DNA from: Uliginosibacterium sp.
GTDB lineage: Bacteria; Pseudomonadota; Gammaproteobacteria; Burkholderiales; Rhodocyclaceae
Assembly: GCA_016718265.1 (NCBI GenBank)
Contig: JADKDZ010000014.1
Span: forward strand, 1-64,000
Direction of reading: 5' to 3'
DNA length: 64,000 nt
Positions 24,929 to 33,903 of this stretch are shown piece by piece. A program made the position numbers and the translations under genes. The notes under the pieces were generated by a model, which worked only from the letters and a program-made list of their open reading frames with translations, ran no database searches and was not told where the DNA came from. The first letter of the stretch is position 1; the number at the start of each line of letters is the position of its first letter.

Positions 24929-25891
24929 TCAATTCCCCGCTGCCAGCATGCTCATCACCGCCATCCGCACCGCAATGCCGAAGGTCACCTGCGGCAGGAT
25001 CACGGCATTGGCGCCGTCGGCGACCGCAGAGTCGATTTCCACACCTCGGTTCATCGGCCCCGGATGCAGCACGATGGCATCTTTGGCAGCGAGCGCGAGT
25101 TTCTCTTGCGTCAAGCCGTAAAACTTGAAGTACTCCTGGCTGGAAGGCAGCAACGCGCCTTGCATGCGTTCGTTCTGGAGGCGCAGCATCATCACCACGT
25201 CAACGCCCTTGAGGCCTTCTTCCATGTTGTGGAAGACACGCACGCCCATGCGCTCGACATCAGTCGGCAGCAGGGTCTTCGGTGCGATCACCCGCACTTC
25301 GGGCACGCCCAGGGTGGTCAGCGCGGCGATCTCGGAGCGGGCCACGCGGGAGTGCAGCACGTCACCGACCACCGCGACAGTCAGCCGGGTGAAGTCCTGC
25401 TTGTAGTGGCGGATGGTGTACATGTCCAGCAGCCCCTGCGTGGGGTGCGCGTGGCGGCCGTCGCCGGCGTTGACCACGCTGATGTGGTCGCGCCCGGTGG
25501 CGCGCAGGTGCTGGGCGAGCAGGTAGGGCGCGCCGCTGGAGGCATGGCGCATCACGAACATGTCGGCGCCCATCGCGCAGAGGTTGTCGACGGTGTCGAG
25601 CAGGGTCTCGCCCTTGCTGGTGGAGCTGGTGGAGACGTTAAGGTTGATGACGTCTGCCGAGAGGCGCTTGGCGGCGATCTCGAAGGTGGTGCGGGTACGG
25701 GTACTGTTCTCGAAGAAGACGTTGAACACGCTCTTGCCACGCAGCAACGGCAGCTTCTTCACCTCGCGCTCGGCCACGTCGGTAAACGGCGCCGCGATGT
25801 CGAGAATCTCGGCCAGGATGGATTTCGGCAGGCCGTCCAGGGTGAGCAAGTGGCGCAGCCGGCCATCCTGGGTCAGTTGCGGGTTAAGCAC
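24929..25891 (-). CDS. pyrB: Aspartate carbamoyltransferase catalytic subunit
   Basis: This 320-residue enzyme joins carbamoyl phosphate and aspartate in pyrimidine synthesis. The carbamoyl-phosphate loop FFENSTRTRTTFE lies near residue 60, and HPTQGLLDMYTIR, VLHSRVARSE and HPGPMNRGVEI are conserved. No regulatory subunit gene (pyrI) is nearby; instead a PyrC'-like partner follows, as in Pseudomonas-type class A complexes. Its start overlaps the end of pyrR by eight bases. Confidence 0.97.
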   Translation of the reverse strand: MLNPQLTQDGRLRHLLTLDGLPKSILAEILDIAAPFTDVAEREVKKLPLLRGKSVFNVFFENSTRTRTTFEIAAKRLSADVINLNVSTSSTSKGETLLDTVDNLCAMGADMFVMRHASSGAPYLLAQHLRATGRDHISVVNAGDGRHAHPTQGLLDMYTIRHYKQDFTRLTVAVVGDVLHSRVARSEIAALTTLGVPEVRVIAPKTLLPTDVERMGVRVFHNMEEGLKGVDVVMMLRLQNERMQGALLPSSQEYFKFYGLTQEKLALAAKDAIVLHPGPMNRGVEIDSAVADGANAVILPQVTFGIAVRMAVMSMLAAGN

Positions 25892-26381
25892 TTTTCACCT
25901 CCAGAGAAAAATTGCCGGCGTCGTCCCGCTGCAGGCTCAGCTTGCTCTCCGGCGGCAGCGGCGCGGCCAGTACATGGGCACAGAAGCGGGCGGCAATCGG
26001 CAGCTGGCGGCCACCGCGGTCGATCAGCACCGCAAGGTCGACCCGCGCCGGACGGCCGTAATCGAAAATCTCATTGAGTGCGGCGCGCGTGGTGCGGCCG
26101 CTGTAGAGCACATCATCCACCAGGATCACGTCGCGCCCTTCGATGTCGACCGGAATCGTGGACTTGCGTGACTTGTGCAGCCCGCGTGAAGCGTAGTCGT
26201 CACGGTAAAAAGCCACATCCAGCGTCCCCAGCGGCGTTGCCACGCCTAATTGGCGATGCAGGTATTCCGCCACCCAGGCACCACCGCTGTGGATGCCGAT
26301 GATCAGGGTTTCAGGTTTGATGGCCGCGCGGATCTGTTCGACGAGCAGATCGCGGAGCTGGTTGGCGTCCGGCAGGTTCAT
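25884..26381 (-). CDS. pyrR: Bifunctional PyrR pyrimidine regulator / uracil phosphoribosyltransferase
   Basis: This 165-residue protein has the PRPP-binding motif VILVDDVLYSGRTTRAAL near residue 95, and IIGIHSGGAWVAEYL near the N-terminus. In Gram-positive bacteria PyrR controls attenuation of pyr mRNA; in proteobacteria the regulatory function is less certain. Uracil phosphoribosyltransferase activity is expected. It overlaps ruvX by four bases (ATGA) and pyrB by eight bases. Confidence 0.93.
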   Translation of the reverse strand: MNLPDANQLRDLLVEQIRAAIKPETLIIGIHSGGAWVAEYLHRQLGVATPLGTLDVAFYRDDYASRGLHKSRKSTIPVDIEGRDVILVDDVLYSGRTTRAALNEIFDYGRPARVDLAVLIDRGGRQLPIAARFCAHVLAAPLPPESKLSLQRDDAGNFSLEVKSA

Positions 26382-26797
26382 GGTTCGGCACCCGTATCGA
26401 GATAGCTTTGCAAAATGCGTTGGGCAGCCAACGCGTCGAGATGTTGCTTGCGTTCGCGCCAGCCCATCTTGAGCTCGCGCAGCATCGTGTCAGCTTCGAC
26501 CGAAGAGAGACGCTCATCGATCAGCGCCACCGGCAGCCCGAAGCGGCCATTGAGCTGGTTGGCAAACCGGCGGCAGCGCGCCGTCATCTCGGTCTCTTCG
26601 CCCTCCAACGAGGTGGGCAAGCCCACGACCAGGCGCTGCGGCGCCCATTCCTCGATCAGTTTGCCGATGTCACCAAAGCGCTGCGCGTTGGCTTCGCCGT
26701 GAATCGTGGTGAGCGGCTGCGCCAGCCCGCTTTCGGTCTCGCCTACCGCGACCCCGATGCGCGCCAGGCCAAAATCGAAGCCCATCAGCGTCGCCAT
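26378..26797 (-). CDS. ruvX: RuvX/YqgF putative pre-16S rRNA nuclease
   Basis: This 139-residue RNase H-fold protein contains GFDFGLARIGVAVGE near the start with a catalytic Asp, VVGLPTSLEGEET, and DERLSSVEAD near residue 93. The family processes the 5' end of 16S rRNA and was formerly called a Holliday junction resolvase. Its stop overlaps the pyrR start (ATGA), and yqgE lies five bases upstream. Confidence 0.93.
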   Translation of the reverse strand: MATLMGFDFGLARIGVAVGETESGLAQPLTTIHGEANAQRFGDIGKLIEEWAPQRLVVGLPTSLEGEETEMTARCRRFANQLNGRFGLPVALIDERLSSVEADTMLRELKMGWRERKQHLDALAAQRILQSYLDTGAEP

Positions 26798-26802
26798 GGT
26801 AC

Positions 26803-27363
26803 TCAGGCGTGCCCGGCGACGTCCGAGAGGTTGGCGAAATCGATGCCGAGCAGCTGCATTGCTGCGTCAAAGCGGGCTTCCGGCGCCACCTCGAAAAGAA
26901 TGCGCGGATCGGCCGGCACGGTGAGCCAGGCATTCTGCGCAATCTCGTCTTCGAGCTGCCCGGCCTCCCAACCGGCGTAACCCAGCGAGATCAGCACCTC
27001 ATTCGGCTCGCCCTCGGCCGCCATCGCCACGAGAATATCTTTCGAGCTGGTGAGCGCCACGCCAGCCTCCACGCGGAGTGTGGACTGCCAGTCGCCCGCG
27101 GGTCGATGCAGCACAAAGCCACGGTCGGTCTGTACCGGCCCGCCGAAATACACCGGCTGGCCGGCAATCTCCGGGCGGTCAAAGGGGATTTCGATGCGCT
27201 CGAACAGATCCTTGATGGTCAGATCGATCGGCCGATTGATGATCACCCCGATCGCGCCGTCTTCACCATGCTCGGCGATGAAAGCCACCGTTCTGGAGAA
27301 ATTAGGGTCTGCCATGGCGGGCATGGCGATCAGGAAGTGATTGGTGAAGTTGGTATTTTGCAC
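26803..27363 (-). CDS. yqgE: UPF0301 protein YqgE
   Basis: This 186-residue cytoplasmic protein of unknown biochemical role begins NFTNHFLIAMPAMADPNF and contains GAIGVIINRPIDLTI and VYFGGPVQTDRGFVLH, all diagnostic of YqgE/AlgH. In Pseudomonas AlgH influences alginate and other regulation. It is the first gene of the pyr operon and is divergent from the photolyase gene, 70 bases away. Confidence 0.94.
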   Translation of the reverse strand: MQNTNFTNHFLIAMPAMADPNFSRTVAFIAEHGEDGAIGVIINRPIDLTIKDLFERIEIPFDRPEIAGQPVYFGGPVQTDRGFVLHRPAGDWQSTLRVEAGVALTSSKDILVAMAAEGEPNEVLISLGYAGWEAGQLEDEIAQNAWLTVPADPRILFEVAPEARFDAAMQLLGIDFANLSDVAGHA

Positions 27364-27433
27364 GGCGGCATTTTAAGGCCTTTTTGCGCTTGTCGCGGGC
27401 ATACTTCAGTCCTCAGCCCTCATCGCCCCTGCC

Positions 27434-28891
27434 ATGCTGCCCGCAAGCCTTGTCTGGTTCCGCCGCGATCTGCGCAACACCGATCACGCCGCCCTCCACC
27501 ATGCCCTGCTCCACAGCCAGCGCGTGTACTGCGCCTTCGTGTTCGACCGCGCGATCCTTGACCCGCTGCCACAGCGCGAGGACCGCCGGGTCGAATTCAT
27601 CCTCGCCAGCCTGGTCGAGCTTGACCAGGCCTTGCGCGGCCAGGGCGGCGGGCTGATCGTTCGCCACGGCTGGGCGGAGCAGGAGATCCCGCAACTCGCC
27701 CAATCACTGGGCGTCGCGGCCGTCTTCACCAACCATGATTACGAACCCGACGCGATTGCCCGTGACGAGCGCGTGGCCCGAACGCTGGCCAGCATCGGCA
27801 TCCAGTTTGCCAGCTTCAAAGATCAGGTGATCTTCGAGCGCAACGAGATCCTCACCCAGGGCGGCACGCCCTTCTCGGTGTTCACACCCTACAAGAACGC
27901 CTGGCTGCGGCGGGTCAGCGAAGCGGATCTGGCCGGCCTCGATTGCCAGCCCGCGGCCGGCCAGCTGGCACCGCCCCCCGCCGGAACGGCCCTGCCCCGT
28001 CTGGCCGACATCGGTTTTGCGCCCACCAATCTCGCGAGCCTCGCCCTGCCAACCGGCATGCAGGGCGGTAACGCACTGTTCGAGGATTTTGTGGAACGCA
28101 TGCCCGCGTACCGCGAGGCGCGGGATTTTCCGGCCAAACGTGGCGTCTCCTACCTCTCCACCCACCTGCGCTTCGGCACCGTCTCGATCCGCGCGCTAGC
28201 ACGTGCCGCGTGGCAACGCCGAGGCGAAGCCGGCGCCGACACCTGGCTCGCCGAGCTGATCTGGCGCGAGTTCTACATGCAGATCCTGTGGCATCGGCCG
28301 GATGTCGTCACGCACGCCTTCCGCCCCGAGTACGAGCAGGTTCGCTGGGAAGAAGGCCCCGAAGCCGACACCCGCTTTGCCGCCTGGTGCGCCGGCCAGA
28401 CCGGCTACCCGCTGGTCGACGCCGCGATGCGCCAGCTCGCCCACAGCGGCTACATGCACAACCGCCTGCGCATGGTGGCCGCCAGCTTCCTGACCAAGGA
28501 TCTGGGCATTCACTGGCTGCGCGGCGAGCGCTTCTTCGCCGCCCATCTCAACGATTTCGACCTCGCCGCCAACAACGGCGGCTGGCAGTGGGCCGCCTCC
28601 ACCGGCTGCGACGCCCAGCCCTGGTTCCGCATCTTCAACCCGGTCACCCAGTCGGAAAAGTTCGACCCCGAAGGCCAGTTCATCCGCCGCTACCTGCCCG
28701 AGCTGAAAGGCATACCTGACAAGCATCTCCACGCCCCCTGGCTGATGAGCCAGACAGAGCAAGCCGCTTCGGGCTGCCTGCTCGGAAAGGCTTACCCCAT
28801 GCCGATCGTGGACCATGCCGCCGCCCGCGCCAAAACCCTGGCGCGCTTCGAGGTCGTCAAGACCCGCGCGCCGGCAGGCCAGGACGACTGA
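27434..28891 (+). CDS. phr: Deoxyribodipyrimidine photolyase
   Basis: This 485-residue class I CPD photolyase repairs UV-induced cyclobutane pyrimidine dimers with blue light and FADH-. The N-terminal Rossmann-like domain starts LVWFRRDLRNTDHAAL and binds the antenna. The FAD domain has TGYPLVDAAMRQL, GYMHNRLRMVAASFL, NDFDLAANNGGWQWAA and STGCDAQPWFRIFNP. It ends about residue 480, the usual length. It starts 70 bases from the divergent yqgE. Confidence 0.96.
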   Translation: MLPASLVWFRRDLRNTDHAALHHALLHSQRVYCAFVFDRAILDPLPQREDRRVEFILASLVELDQALRGQGGGLIVRHGWAEQEIPQLAQSLGVAAVFTNHDYEPDAIARDERVARTLASIGIQFASFKDQVIFERNEILTQGGTPFSVFTPYKNAWLRRVSEADLAGLDCQPAAGQLAPPPAGTALPRLADIGFAPTNLASLALPTGMQGGNALFEDFVERMPAYREARDFPAKRGVSYLSTHLRFGTVSIRALARAAWQRRGEAGADTWLAELIWREFYMQILWHRPDVVTHAFRPEYEQVRWEEGPEADTRFAAWCAGQTGYPLVDAAMRQLAHSGYMHNRLRMVAASFLTKDLGIHWLRGERFFAAHLNDFDLAANNGGWQWAASTGCDAQPWFRIFNPVTQSEKFDPEGQFIRRYLPELKGIPDKHLHAPWLMSQTEQAASGCLLGKAYPMPIVDHAAARAKTLARFEVVKTRAPAGQDD

Positions 28892-28893
28892 GC

Positions 28894-29664
28894 TCAGGCG
28901 TGCAGCTTGGCGTGGATCGCGCCCACGGCCTGGCGCTGCATGGCGAGGATCGCCGCTTCGCTGTCGGCCAGGGGCCGCACCGGCACCAGATCCATCACCC
29001 GCGCCGGCGACAGCTCGCTGGCAAACAGGGTGTCGACGGCGCCGTGGAGCATTGCCCGCAGCGTGTCGCGCGCGTCGGCCGGGCTCAGGCCAAACGCTTC
29101 GGCCTGCTGGCGCAGCGCATCGAACTGGAACCAGAAATAGGTCGGCCCCATGGCGCTGACCACGGCGTACGTCTCGATCAGCGCATCCGGCACTTCGGGC
29201 GTCTGCCCCAGCGGCGTGAGCAAGGCCAGCAAGGCGGCGCGCGCGTCAGCGGGCAAACCGTCGCCCAATGCAATCGGGTTATAGCCTTGGGCCACGACGC
29301 TGGTGGCATTCGGATTCATGCGGGCCAGCCGGCCGAAACCGCCAAGCTTCTCCTGCAGTGCGGTCAAACCCAGGCGGGGTGCCAGCGAACACAGCACGGC
29401 CTCGGGACGCAGGGCCGGACGGATCTGCGCCAGCGTCTCGCCCATCGCCGGCGGGTGCAGGGCGGCGAAGACCAGCGCCTGCGACGCCACCTCGCTGAGG
29501 CTGCCGGCCTGAACCTGCGGGAAGGCGGCTTGCAGGCTGGCAAGCGCCTCGGCCGAGGTGTCGAACACAAGCACGCGTGGCAAAGCCGTGCCGGCGTGCT
29601 GCCAGCCGGCGAGCATGATGTGGGCGATGCGGCCAGCGCCGATGAAACCGATGGAATCGAACAT
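28894..29664 (-). CDS. Pyrroline-5-carboxylate reductase-like oxidoreductase
   Basis: This 256-residue protein starts at 29664 behind an AGGAG site; a longer frame to 29733 adds an unlikely N-terminus. It has a Rossmann motif IGFIGAGRIAHIML and the block RMNPNATSVVAQGYNPIA, like the ProC/F420-binding NAD family. The C-terminal dimerisation part (LSPADARDTLRAMLHGA) resembles ProC but is divergent, so the reaction is uncertain. It converges on the photolyase gene with two bases between stops. Confidence 0.75.
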   Translation of the reverse strand: MFDSIGFIGAGRIAHIMLAGWQHAGTALPRVLVFDTSAEALASLQAAFPQVQAGSLSEVASQALVFAALHPPAMGETLAQIRPALRPEAVLCSLAPRLGLTALQEKLGGFGRLARMNPNATSVVAQGYNPIALGDGLPADARAALLALLTPLGQTPEVPDALIETYAVVSAMGPTYFWFQFDALRQQAEAFGLSPADARDTLRAMLHGAVDTLFASELSPARVMDLVPVRPLADSEAAILAMQRQAVGAIHAKLHA

Positions 29665-29748
29665 GATGAGCTCCTTTGATTGATAAACCTGACAAAGCGG
29701 GGCCCGGGCGAGTCTCTCAGCACTCGCCAGCAAGGGCCTGAAACAGAT

Positions 29749-29766
29749 GCCCGGCCAATGCCGGGC
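29749..29766 (-). terminator. Hairpin between thioredoxin and P5C reductase-like genes
   Basis: GCCCGGC, loop CAAT, GCCGGGC is a perfect 7-bp stem just after the thioredoxin gene. No T-run follows on the minus strand, so termination may be weak. Confidence 0.5.
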
Positions 29767-29789
29767 GCGTAAGCGAAGCGCTGGCCGGA

Positions 29790-30020
29790 TCAGCCGAGCC
29801 AGGCCTCGACCTCGGCCGCGGTGGGCAGCTTGCCGGTCGAGACCAGCTTGCCGTCCAGTGCCACGCCGGGTGTGGCCATCACACCCGCGGCGGCAATCGC
29901 GGCGTAATCGCTGACCTTTTCCAGCTCGACAGGCAGGCCACGCGCTTCCAGCGTGTGCTGCACGATTTCCGCCGTTTTCTGGCAGCGCGCGCAGCCCGGT
30001 CCGTAAATGGTGACTTTCAT
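29790..30020 (-). CDS. Small thioredoxin-fold protein
   Basis: This 76-residue protein starts MKVTIYGPGCARCQK, with the redox motif CARC near residues 10-13, and ends KLPTAAEVEAWLG. It belongs to the redox-active disulfide protein 2 group. The start at 30020 has an AGGAG site upstream; the longer frame to 30092 would overlap the preceding permease. It follows the ArsP-like permease gene by ten bases, a pairing often found in arsenic or metal-resistance operons. Confidence 0.9.
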   Translation of the reverse strand: MKVTIYGPGCARCQKTAEIVQHTLEARGLPVELEKVSDYAAIAAAGVMATPGVALDGKLVSTGKLPTAAEVEAWLG

Positions 30021-30030
30021 CTTTCTCTCC

Positions 30031-31071
30031 TTAAAGCACGGCATTGAAAACAAATCCCACCAGCACGATTCCGCTGGCCACGACCCCGGCAAAGGTGGCG
30101 ATCAAGCGTGGCTTGAGCACTTTGCGCAGGATGATCATCTCGGGCGCCGACAGCGCGATCACACTCATCATGAAGGCCAGCACGGTACCCAGCGCCGCGC
30201 CTTTGCCGATCAAGGCTTCAACGATGGGGATGATGCCGGCGGCATTGGTGTACATCGGCACGCCCAGCAGCACCGCAGCCGGCACGGACCACCAGGCGTC
30301 ACGCCCCATGATCGCGGCCATGAAGTCCTCCGGCACATAGCCATGGATCCCCGCGCCGAGCGCGATGCCCGCGATCACCCAGGGCCAGACCTTGCCGACG
30401 ATCTCGCGCACGTGCCGGCCACCTGCGTCGAAACGCTGCGTCCAGTTCAGCGCCTCATCGGGGGCATGCATGGCATCGCTGCGCGCAATCTTCTGCACCC
30501 AGTCTTCCAGAAAGCGCTCCATGCGCAGCTGGCCGATGACCAGGCCACTGACAATCGCCACCAGCAGCCCCAGGCCGAGATACAGCAGCGCCACCTTCCA
30601 GCCGAACATGCCGAACAGCATCACCAGGGCGACTTCATTCACCATCGGCGCGGCGATCAGGAAGGAGAAGGTGATGCCCAAGGGCACGCCTGCCGACAGG
30701 AAGCCGATGAACAGCGGCACCGCCGAGCAGGAGCAGAACGGCGTCACGATCCCGAGGCTGGCGGCCAGCACGTTGCCGACGCCGAGCCGCTTGCCGGCGA
30801 GCAATGCACGGGTGCGCTCGGGGGCAAAGAAGGTCTGGACCACCCCCATCAGGAACACGATGCCCGTCAGCAGCAGCAAGACTTTGGGGGTGTCATAGAA
30901 GAAGAAGTGCAGCGCCTCGCCCAAGGGCGTGGCACGCGTCAGCCCGAGCAGGCCGATCACGGCGGTGGCAAACGTGTCCAGCCCGGCATAGGCGAGCAGC
31001 CACAGCGGCACGGCCAGTAGCAAACCCAGCAACCAGCGCTGGAGGAGTCGATTGGAAAGTGTGGTGGTCAT
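30031..31071 (-). CDS. ArsP/YraQ-family (DUF318) permease
   Basis: This 346-residue membrane protein has about eight to ten helices. The signature TPFCSCSAVPLFIGFLSAG, with two conserved cysteines near the first third, is typical of the family, and GVPMYTNAAGIIPIVEAL mirrors it in the second half. Members export organoarsenicals or other metals/metalloids. The substrate cannot be assigned here. It is cotranscribed with a small thioredoxin gene. No ArsR-type regulator is adjacent. Confidence 0.87.
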   Translation of the reverse strand: MTTTLSNRLLQRWLLGLLLAVPLWLLAYAGLDTFATAVIGLLGLTRATPLGEALHFFFYDTPKVLLLLTGIVFLMGVVQTFFAPERTRALLAGKRLGVGNVLAASLGIVTPFCSCSAVPLFIGFLSAGVPLGITFSFLIAAPMVNEVALVMLFGMFGWKVALLYLGLGLLVAIVSGLVIGQLRMERFLEDWVQKIARSDAMHAPDEALNWTQRFDAGGRHVREIVGKVWPWVIAGIALGAGIHGYVPEDFMAAIMGRDAWWSVPAAVLLGVPMYTNAAGIIPIVEALIGKGAALGTVLAFMMSVIALSAPEMIILRKVLKPRLIATFAGVVASGIVLVGFVFNAVL

Positions 31072-31157
31072 GGCGAAATCCCGGTGAGCAAAGGTGGTAT
31101 TTGCAGGGAAGACGCAGGGCCGCGCAAAAGGACGCAGGTGGCGGTGAAATATTTACG

Positions 31158-31200
31158 GCATGTCTGGAGAGGCGCACGGATGCTCGCTCTCCAGGCATGC
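31158..31200. repeat. GGCTCTCC-family palindromic element (first of two)
   Basis: GCATGTCTGGAGAG (31158-31171) pairs with CTCTCCAGGCATGC (31187-31200), allowing one G-T pair. It lies upstream of the permease gene and partly overlaps a second copy. Confidence 0.6.
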
Positions 31201-31233
31201 CTGAAGAAGTCCAGCGGGCGCGGCTCTCCGGGC
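31199..31233. repeat. GGCTCTCC-family palindromic element (second, tandem copy)
   Basis: The left arm GCCTGAAGAAG and right arm GGCTCTCCGGGC resemble the copy after rarD. It directly abuts the copy at 31158 and ends 17 bases from the end of the endonuclease/phosphatase gene. Confidence 0.5.
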
Positions 31234-31249
31234 GATGCGCGAAGCTGGT

Positions 31250-32224
31250 TTACGGGTGGATCCCTAGCCCCAGGCGAACGATCACGGGCAGGTGGTCAGA
31301 GCCGATGTCTGGCCCGACGTCGTGGCCGATCACGCCCCAGTGCGGCGAGACCAGCACCTGATCGATGGGAATCCCCATCAGCCCGGCCCCCAGACGTGGC
31401 CAGGTCGGCGCCAGAGAAGTCGTGCGTTTCAAGCGGGCGGCGATCCCTTGCGTCATGACAGCCGACCAGGGCGTGGTGTTCAGATCGCCCGCCACAATCG
31501 TGGGCAAGCCGTGGGCGCGCGCTGCGTGGGCCTGCGCCATCAACTGCTGGTCCCGCGCCGCTCGGAATGCCGCTGAAATCGGCGGCATGGGATGGAGGAG
31601 GACCAGCGAGATCTGCCGGCCGGCGAGCGTCAGGCTTGCCGTGAGCGTCTGAACACCTGCCTCATCCTGCGTTACGCGCACCTCACTCACGGGGTAGCGG
31701 GAGAGCAGCGCGAGGCCGAATGGGCCATCCTGCGGCGCGAGCTTGCGAAAGGGATAGGCCGAGAACGAAGCCAGCGCATGCGCATAAGACGGCGTCACCT
31801 CCTGCAAGACCACCACGTCTGGCTGTACCTGTGCCAGCCAGCTTGCCAAAGGCGCGGACGAAGGATTGTCGAGGTGCACGTTCGCCGACACGAGGGTCAG
31901 CGTCGGTGGCCCCGCATGGGGTGGCGCGGCGGCCGACGCTAAGAGCCAGGGCAGTGGCAGCGCAAGGCTGAGCACCCACCAGCGCCGATCAGCCCAGCCC
32001 GCCAGGACGGTACACACGGCAAGCCCCGCCCCATACAGCCATTGCCAATGACTGGCCAGGTCGACGAGCCAGATGACGGCCGTCGCCTCCAGACCCAACA
32101 GACGCGCCAGCAACGGTGTGCACAGGCCCGCGAGACAGGCAATCGCCAGCACGCCCGCACGCCGGCAGACCGCCGCGCCCAAGGCGGGCAACCAGAACCT
32201 CGGCGTCGACCGGAATAGCTCCAT
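31250..32224 (-). CDS. Membrane-anchored endonuclease/exonuclease/phosphatase family protein
   Basis: This 324-residue protein has three N-terminal hydrophobic helices (residues about 20-95) and a C-terminal EEP catalytic domain. The domain contains SANVHLDNPS, DVVVLQEVTP with a metal-binding Glu, VAGDLNTTPWS, and the terminal IGSDHLPVIV with the catalytic His. The family includes phosphodiesterases and nucleases. The extracytoplasmic location and substrate are not known. Confidence 0.86.
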   Translation of the reverse strand: MELFRSTPRFWLPALGAAVCRRAGVLAIACLAGLCTPLLARLLGLEATAVIWLVDLASHWQWLYGAGLAVCTVLAGWADRRWWVLSLALPLPWLLASAAAPPHAGPPTLTLVSANVHLDNPSSAPLASWLAQVQPDVVVLQEVTPSYAHALASFSAYPFRKLAPQDGPFGLALLSRYPVSEVRVTQDEAGVQTLTASLTLAGRQISLVLLHPMPPISAAFRAARDQQLMAQAHAARAHGLPTIVAGDLNTTPWSAVMTQGIAARLKRTTSLAPTWPRLGAGLMGIPIDQVLVSPHWGVIGHDVGPDIGSDHLPVIVRLGLGIHP

Positions 32225-32607
32225 GCGATGAACCTCAAATTACGCTGACGCGCATTCAAACATGGCGCCCTCACGCGGTCAAAACCGCAGACCTGGCCCC
32301 CTGGCAAGACGCCGTATTGATCCCCTGAATCGCGGAATTGAAAACGCGAATTGGCGCAATCCAGTGCGCGCTTCCAAGCTGAAACTGAAGGTCGACAGAA
32401 CGCTCTCCCACTCAGCCGCGAGATGACATCATGACCACGCCACGCCTCCTCAGCCGCCTCTGCGCCCATAGCCCGGACTTCCGGCCCCTGTCGCTCACCG
32501 AGTTCCTGCTAAGCCTTGCCGGCCGGCGCAAGCGCCGCGCGCCGCCACCGTACGACCCCAACTGGGAAGACGACGCGCCCATGACAGGCTTGTCCTGAGT
32601 CCGCACA
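32225..32607. other. Intergenic region with possible small gene
   Basis: About 380 bases lie between two minus-strand genes. The only item worth noting is a plus-strand open frame of 55 codons at 32431-32598. The rest shows no clear repeat or regulatory palindrome. Confidence 0.4.
32431..32598 (+). CDS. Possible small protein, 55 residues
   Basis: This short frame starts at ATG 32431 and encodes a protein beginning MTTPRLLSRLCAHSPDF and ending with an acidic/Pro region DPNWEDDAP. It has a basic middle segment (AGRRKRRAPPPYD) and third-position GC typical of the genome. A weak GCGAGA site lies upstream. I recognise no family. It may be a genuine small gene missed by length cut-offs, or chance. 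Confidence 0.4.
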   Translation: MTTPRLLSRLCAHSPDFRPLSLTEFLLSLAGRRKRRAPPPYDPNWEDDAPMTGLS

Positions 32608-33897
32608 CTAGGGCTGGCCGGCCAGATCGGGCAGCACCCACACCGGCGCAAAACCCCCGCCGGGCGTGCGGAAGTTGGTGGTCTGGCCGCTATAGAGCCG
32701 GGCCGCCAGCAGCAGGATCCTGCCGGCATAGGCGTACGCCCGGATATCAAGCTTGAGGCAGGCAGCGTCGCCGCCGGATGGCACCAGCCGCTCGGAGGGC
32801 AAGACAATGGTCTGGGCAACATACTGGCCTTGCAGGATCTCTTCCCAGACACGCCGTGTCAGCTTGTCACCGCGGTAAGCGGCGCGACTGCCAAACCCCT
32901 CCAGCGGCTTGAAAAACAGCTGCTTGCGTGCCGCCCAGAGTGCGTCGGCCCGCGCCGGAGACACAATCTCGGTCGCAGGCACGCCGGAGAGCAAGACCTG
33001 GCGGGCTTCTTCAGGCAGGCCTGCGGCATGCAGAAACGCCGGATCGGAGAGCAAGGCCAGATTACGCTTGTTGGCATACAGCGCATGGGCGCGCGGGTGC
33101 GGGCTCAGCACGATGGCATCCGCCTCCCAAGCGGCTCGCAGCGCCGCATGCGCTGGCGCCTCCAGGCGGAAATCCGTCAGGCGGTTGTAGACGAAGTCGA
33201 TCGGCACCTCTCCCTGCCACAGACGCCCATCCTGCCAGCGCAAGGTCTGTGGATCGACAATCAGGGCGCGCATGCCCGCTCGCTGAAACAGATGGCGATA
33301 GAGCAGGAATTCAGGGTAGAGATATTGCGTCTCCGGCGCCTCGTCCACAATAGCGATCACCTCGGGCGCGCCCGCACGACCGGCTTCCGCCCACTCCTGC
33401 TGGAAGACCGCGAGGATCGCTGCCTCGGCTTCGGGCCACGTGCGGATCTGCGCCAGCAGGCTCTCGGACTCGGCACAGCAGGCGCGCTGCGCCTTCGCCA
33501 GCGCCACGTTGAGCAAGGCGCCGCCAGGGTTCGTATTGATCTCGATGAGCGCAATGCGTTCGCCATCCAGGTGGAAATCAAACCCCAGAAGCCCGCCACG
33601 TGGATCGCGGGACTCCTCGCCGGCCGACAGGTCACCCGGTAGCACCGCTGCTCGCCATGCCGGCCGCGCGCTGAGCGTCTCGACCGCCGCGACAATCGCC
33701 GCCATGCTGTTCAACTGCGCCGTACTGACGAACACGCTGGAGGCGGAAAAGAGATAGGGCCGGCTGTGCTTGAGATCAGGGCAAAGTTCGGCGAGTGCCG
33801 GCTCACGCGACAGCTCAGCACAGAGCCGCTCCGCATCCAGAAATTGGCAGGGGCAGCCCAGATTGAGCTGGCTGGCGAGGTCACCATCGTGCGTCAT
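32608..33897 (-). CDS. Circularly permuted ATP-grasp-like protein
   Basis: This 429-residue cytoplasmic protein has motifs recalling ATP-grasp enzymes: ALIEINTNPGGALLN near residue 120 and FFKPLEGFGSRAAYRG then GQYVAQTIVLPSE in the C-terminal third. LKLDIRAYAYAGRILLLAAR and YSGQTTNFRTPGGGF complete it. Such folds form amide or peptide bonds using ATP. The substrate is unknown. It is the third gene of arsC-sigZ-this gene, with six bases from the sigma factor gene. Confidence 0.72.
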   Translation of the reverse strand: MTHDGDLASQLNLGCPCQFLDAERLCAELSREPALAELCPDLKHSRPYLFSASSVFVSTAQLNSMAAIVAAVETLSARPAWRAAVLPGDLSAGEESRDPRGGLLGFDFHLDGERIALIEINTNPGGALLNVALAKAQRACCAESESLLAQIRTWPEAEAAILAVFQQEWAEAGRAGAPEVIAIVDEAPETQYLYPEFLLYRHLFQRAGMRALIVDPQTLRWQDGRLWQGEVPIDFVYNRLTDFRLEAPAHAALRAAWEADAIVLSPHPRAHALYANKRNLALLSDPAFLHAAGLPEEARQVLLSGVPATEIVSPARADALWAARKQLFFKPLEGFGSRAAYRGDKLTRRVWEEILQGQYVAQTIVLPSERLVPSGGDAACLKLDIRAYAYAGRILLLAARLYSGQTTNFRTPGGGFAPVWVLPDLAGQP

Positions 33898-33903
33898 CGG
33901 CGC

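Noticed and set aside
24584..26077. Long plus-strand frame across pyrB and pyrC'
   Set aside because: Antisense to strongly conserved pyrimidine genes.
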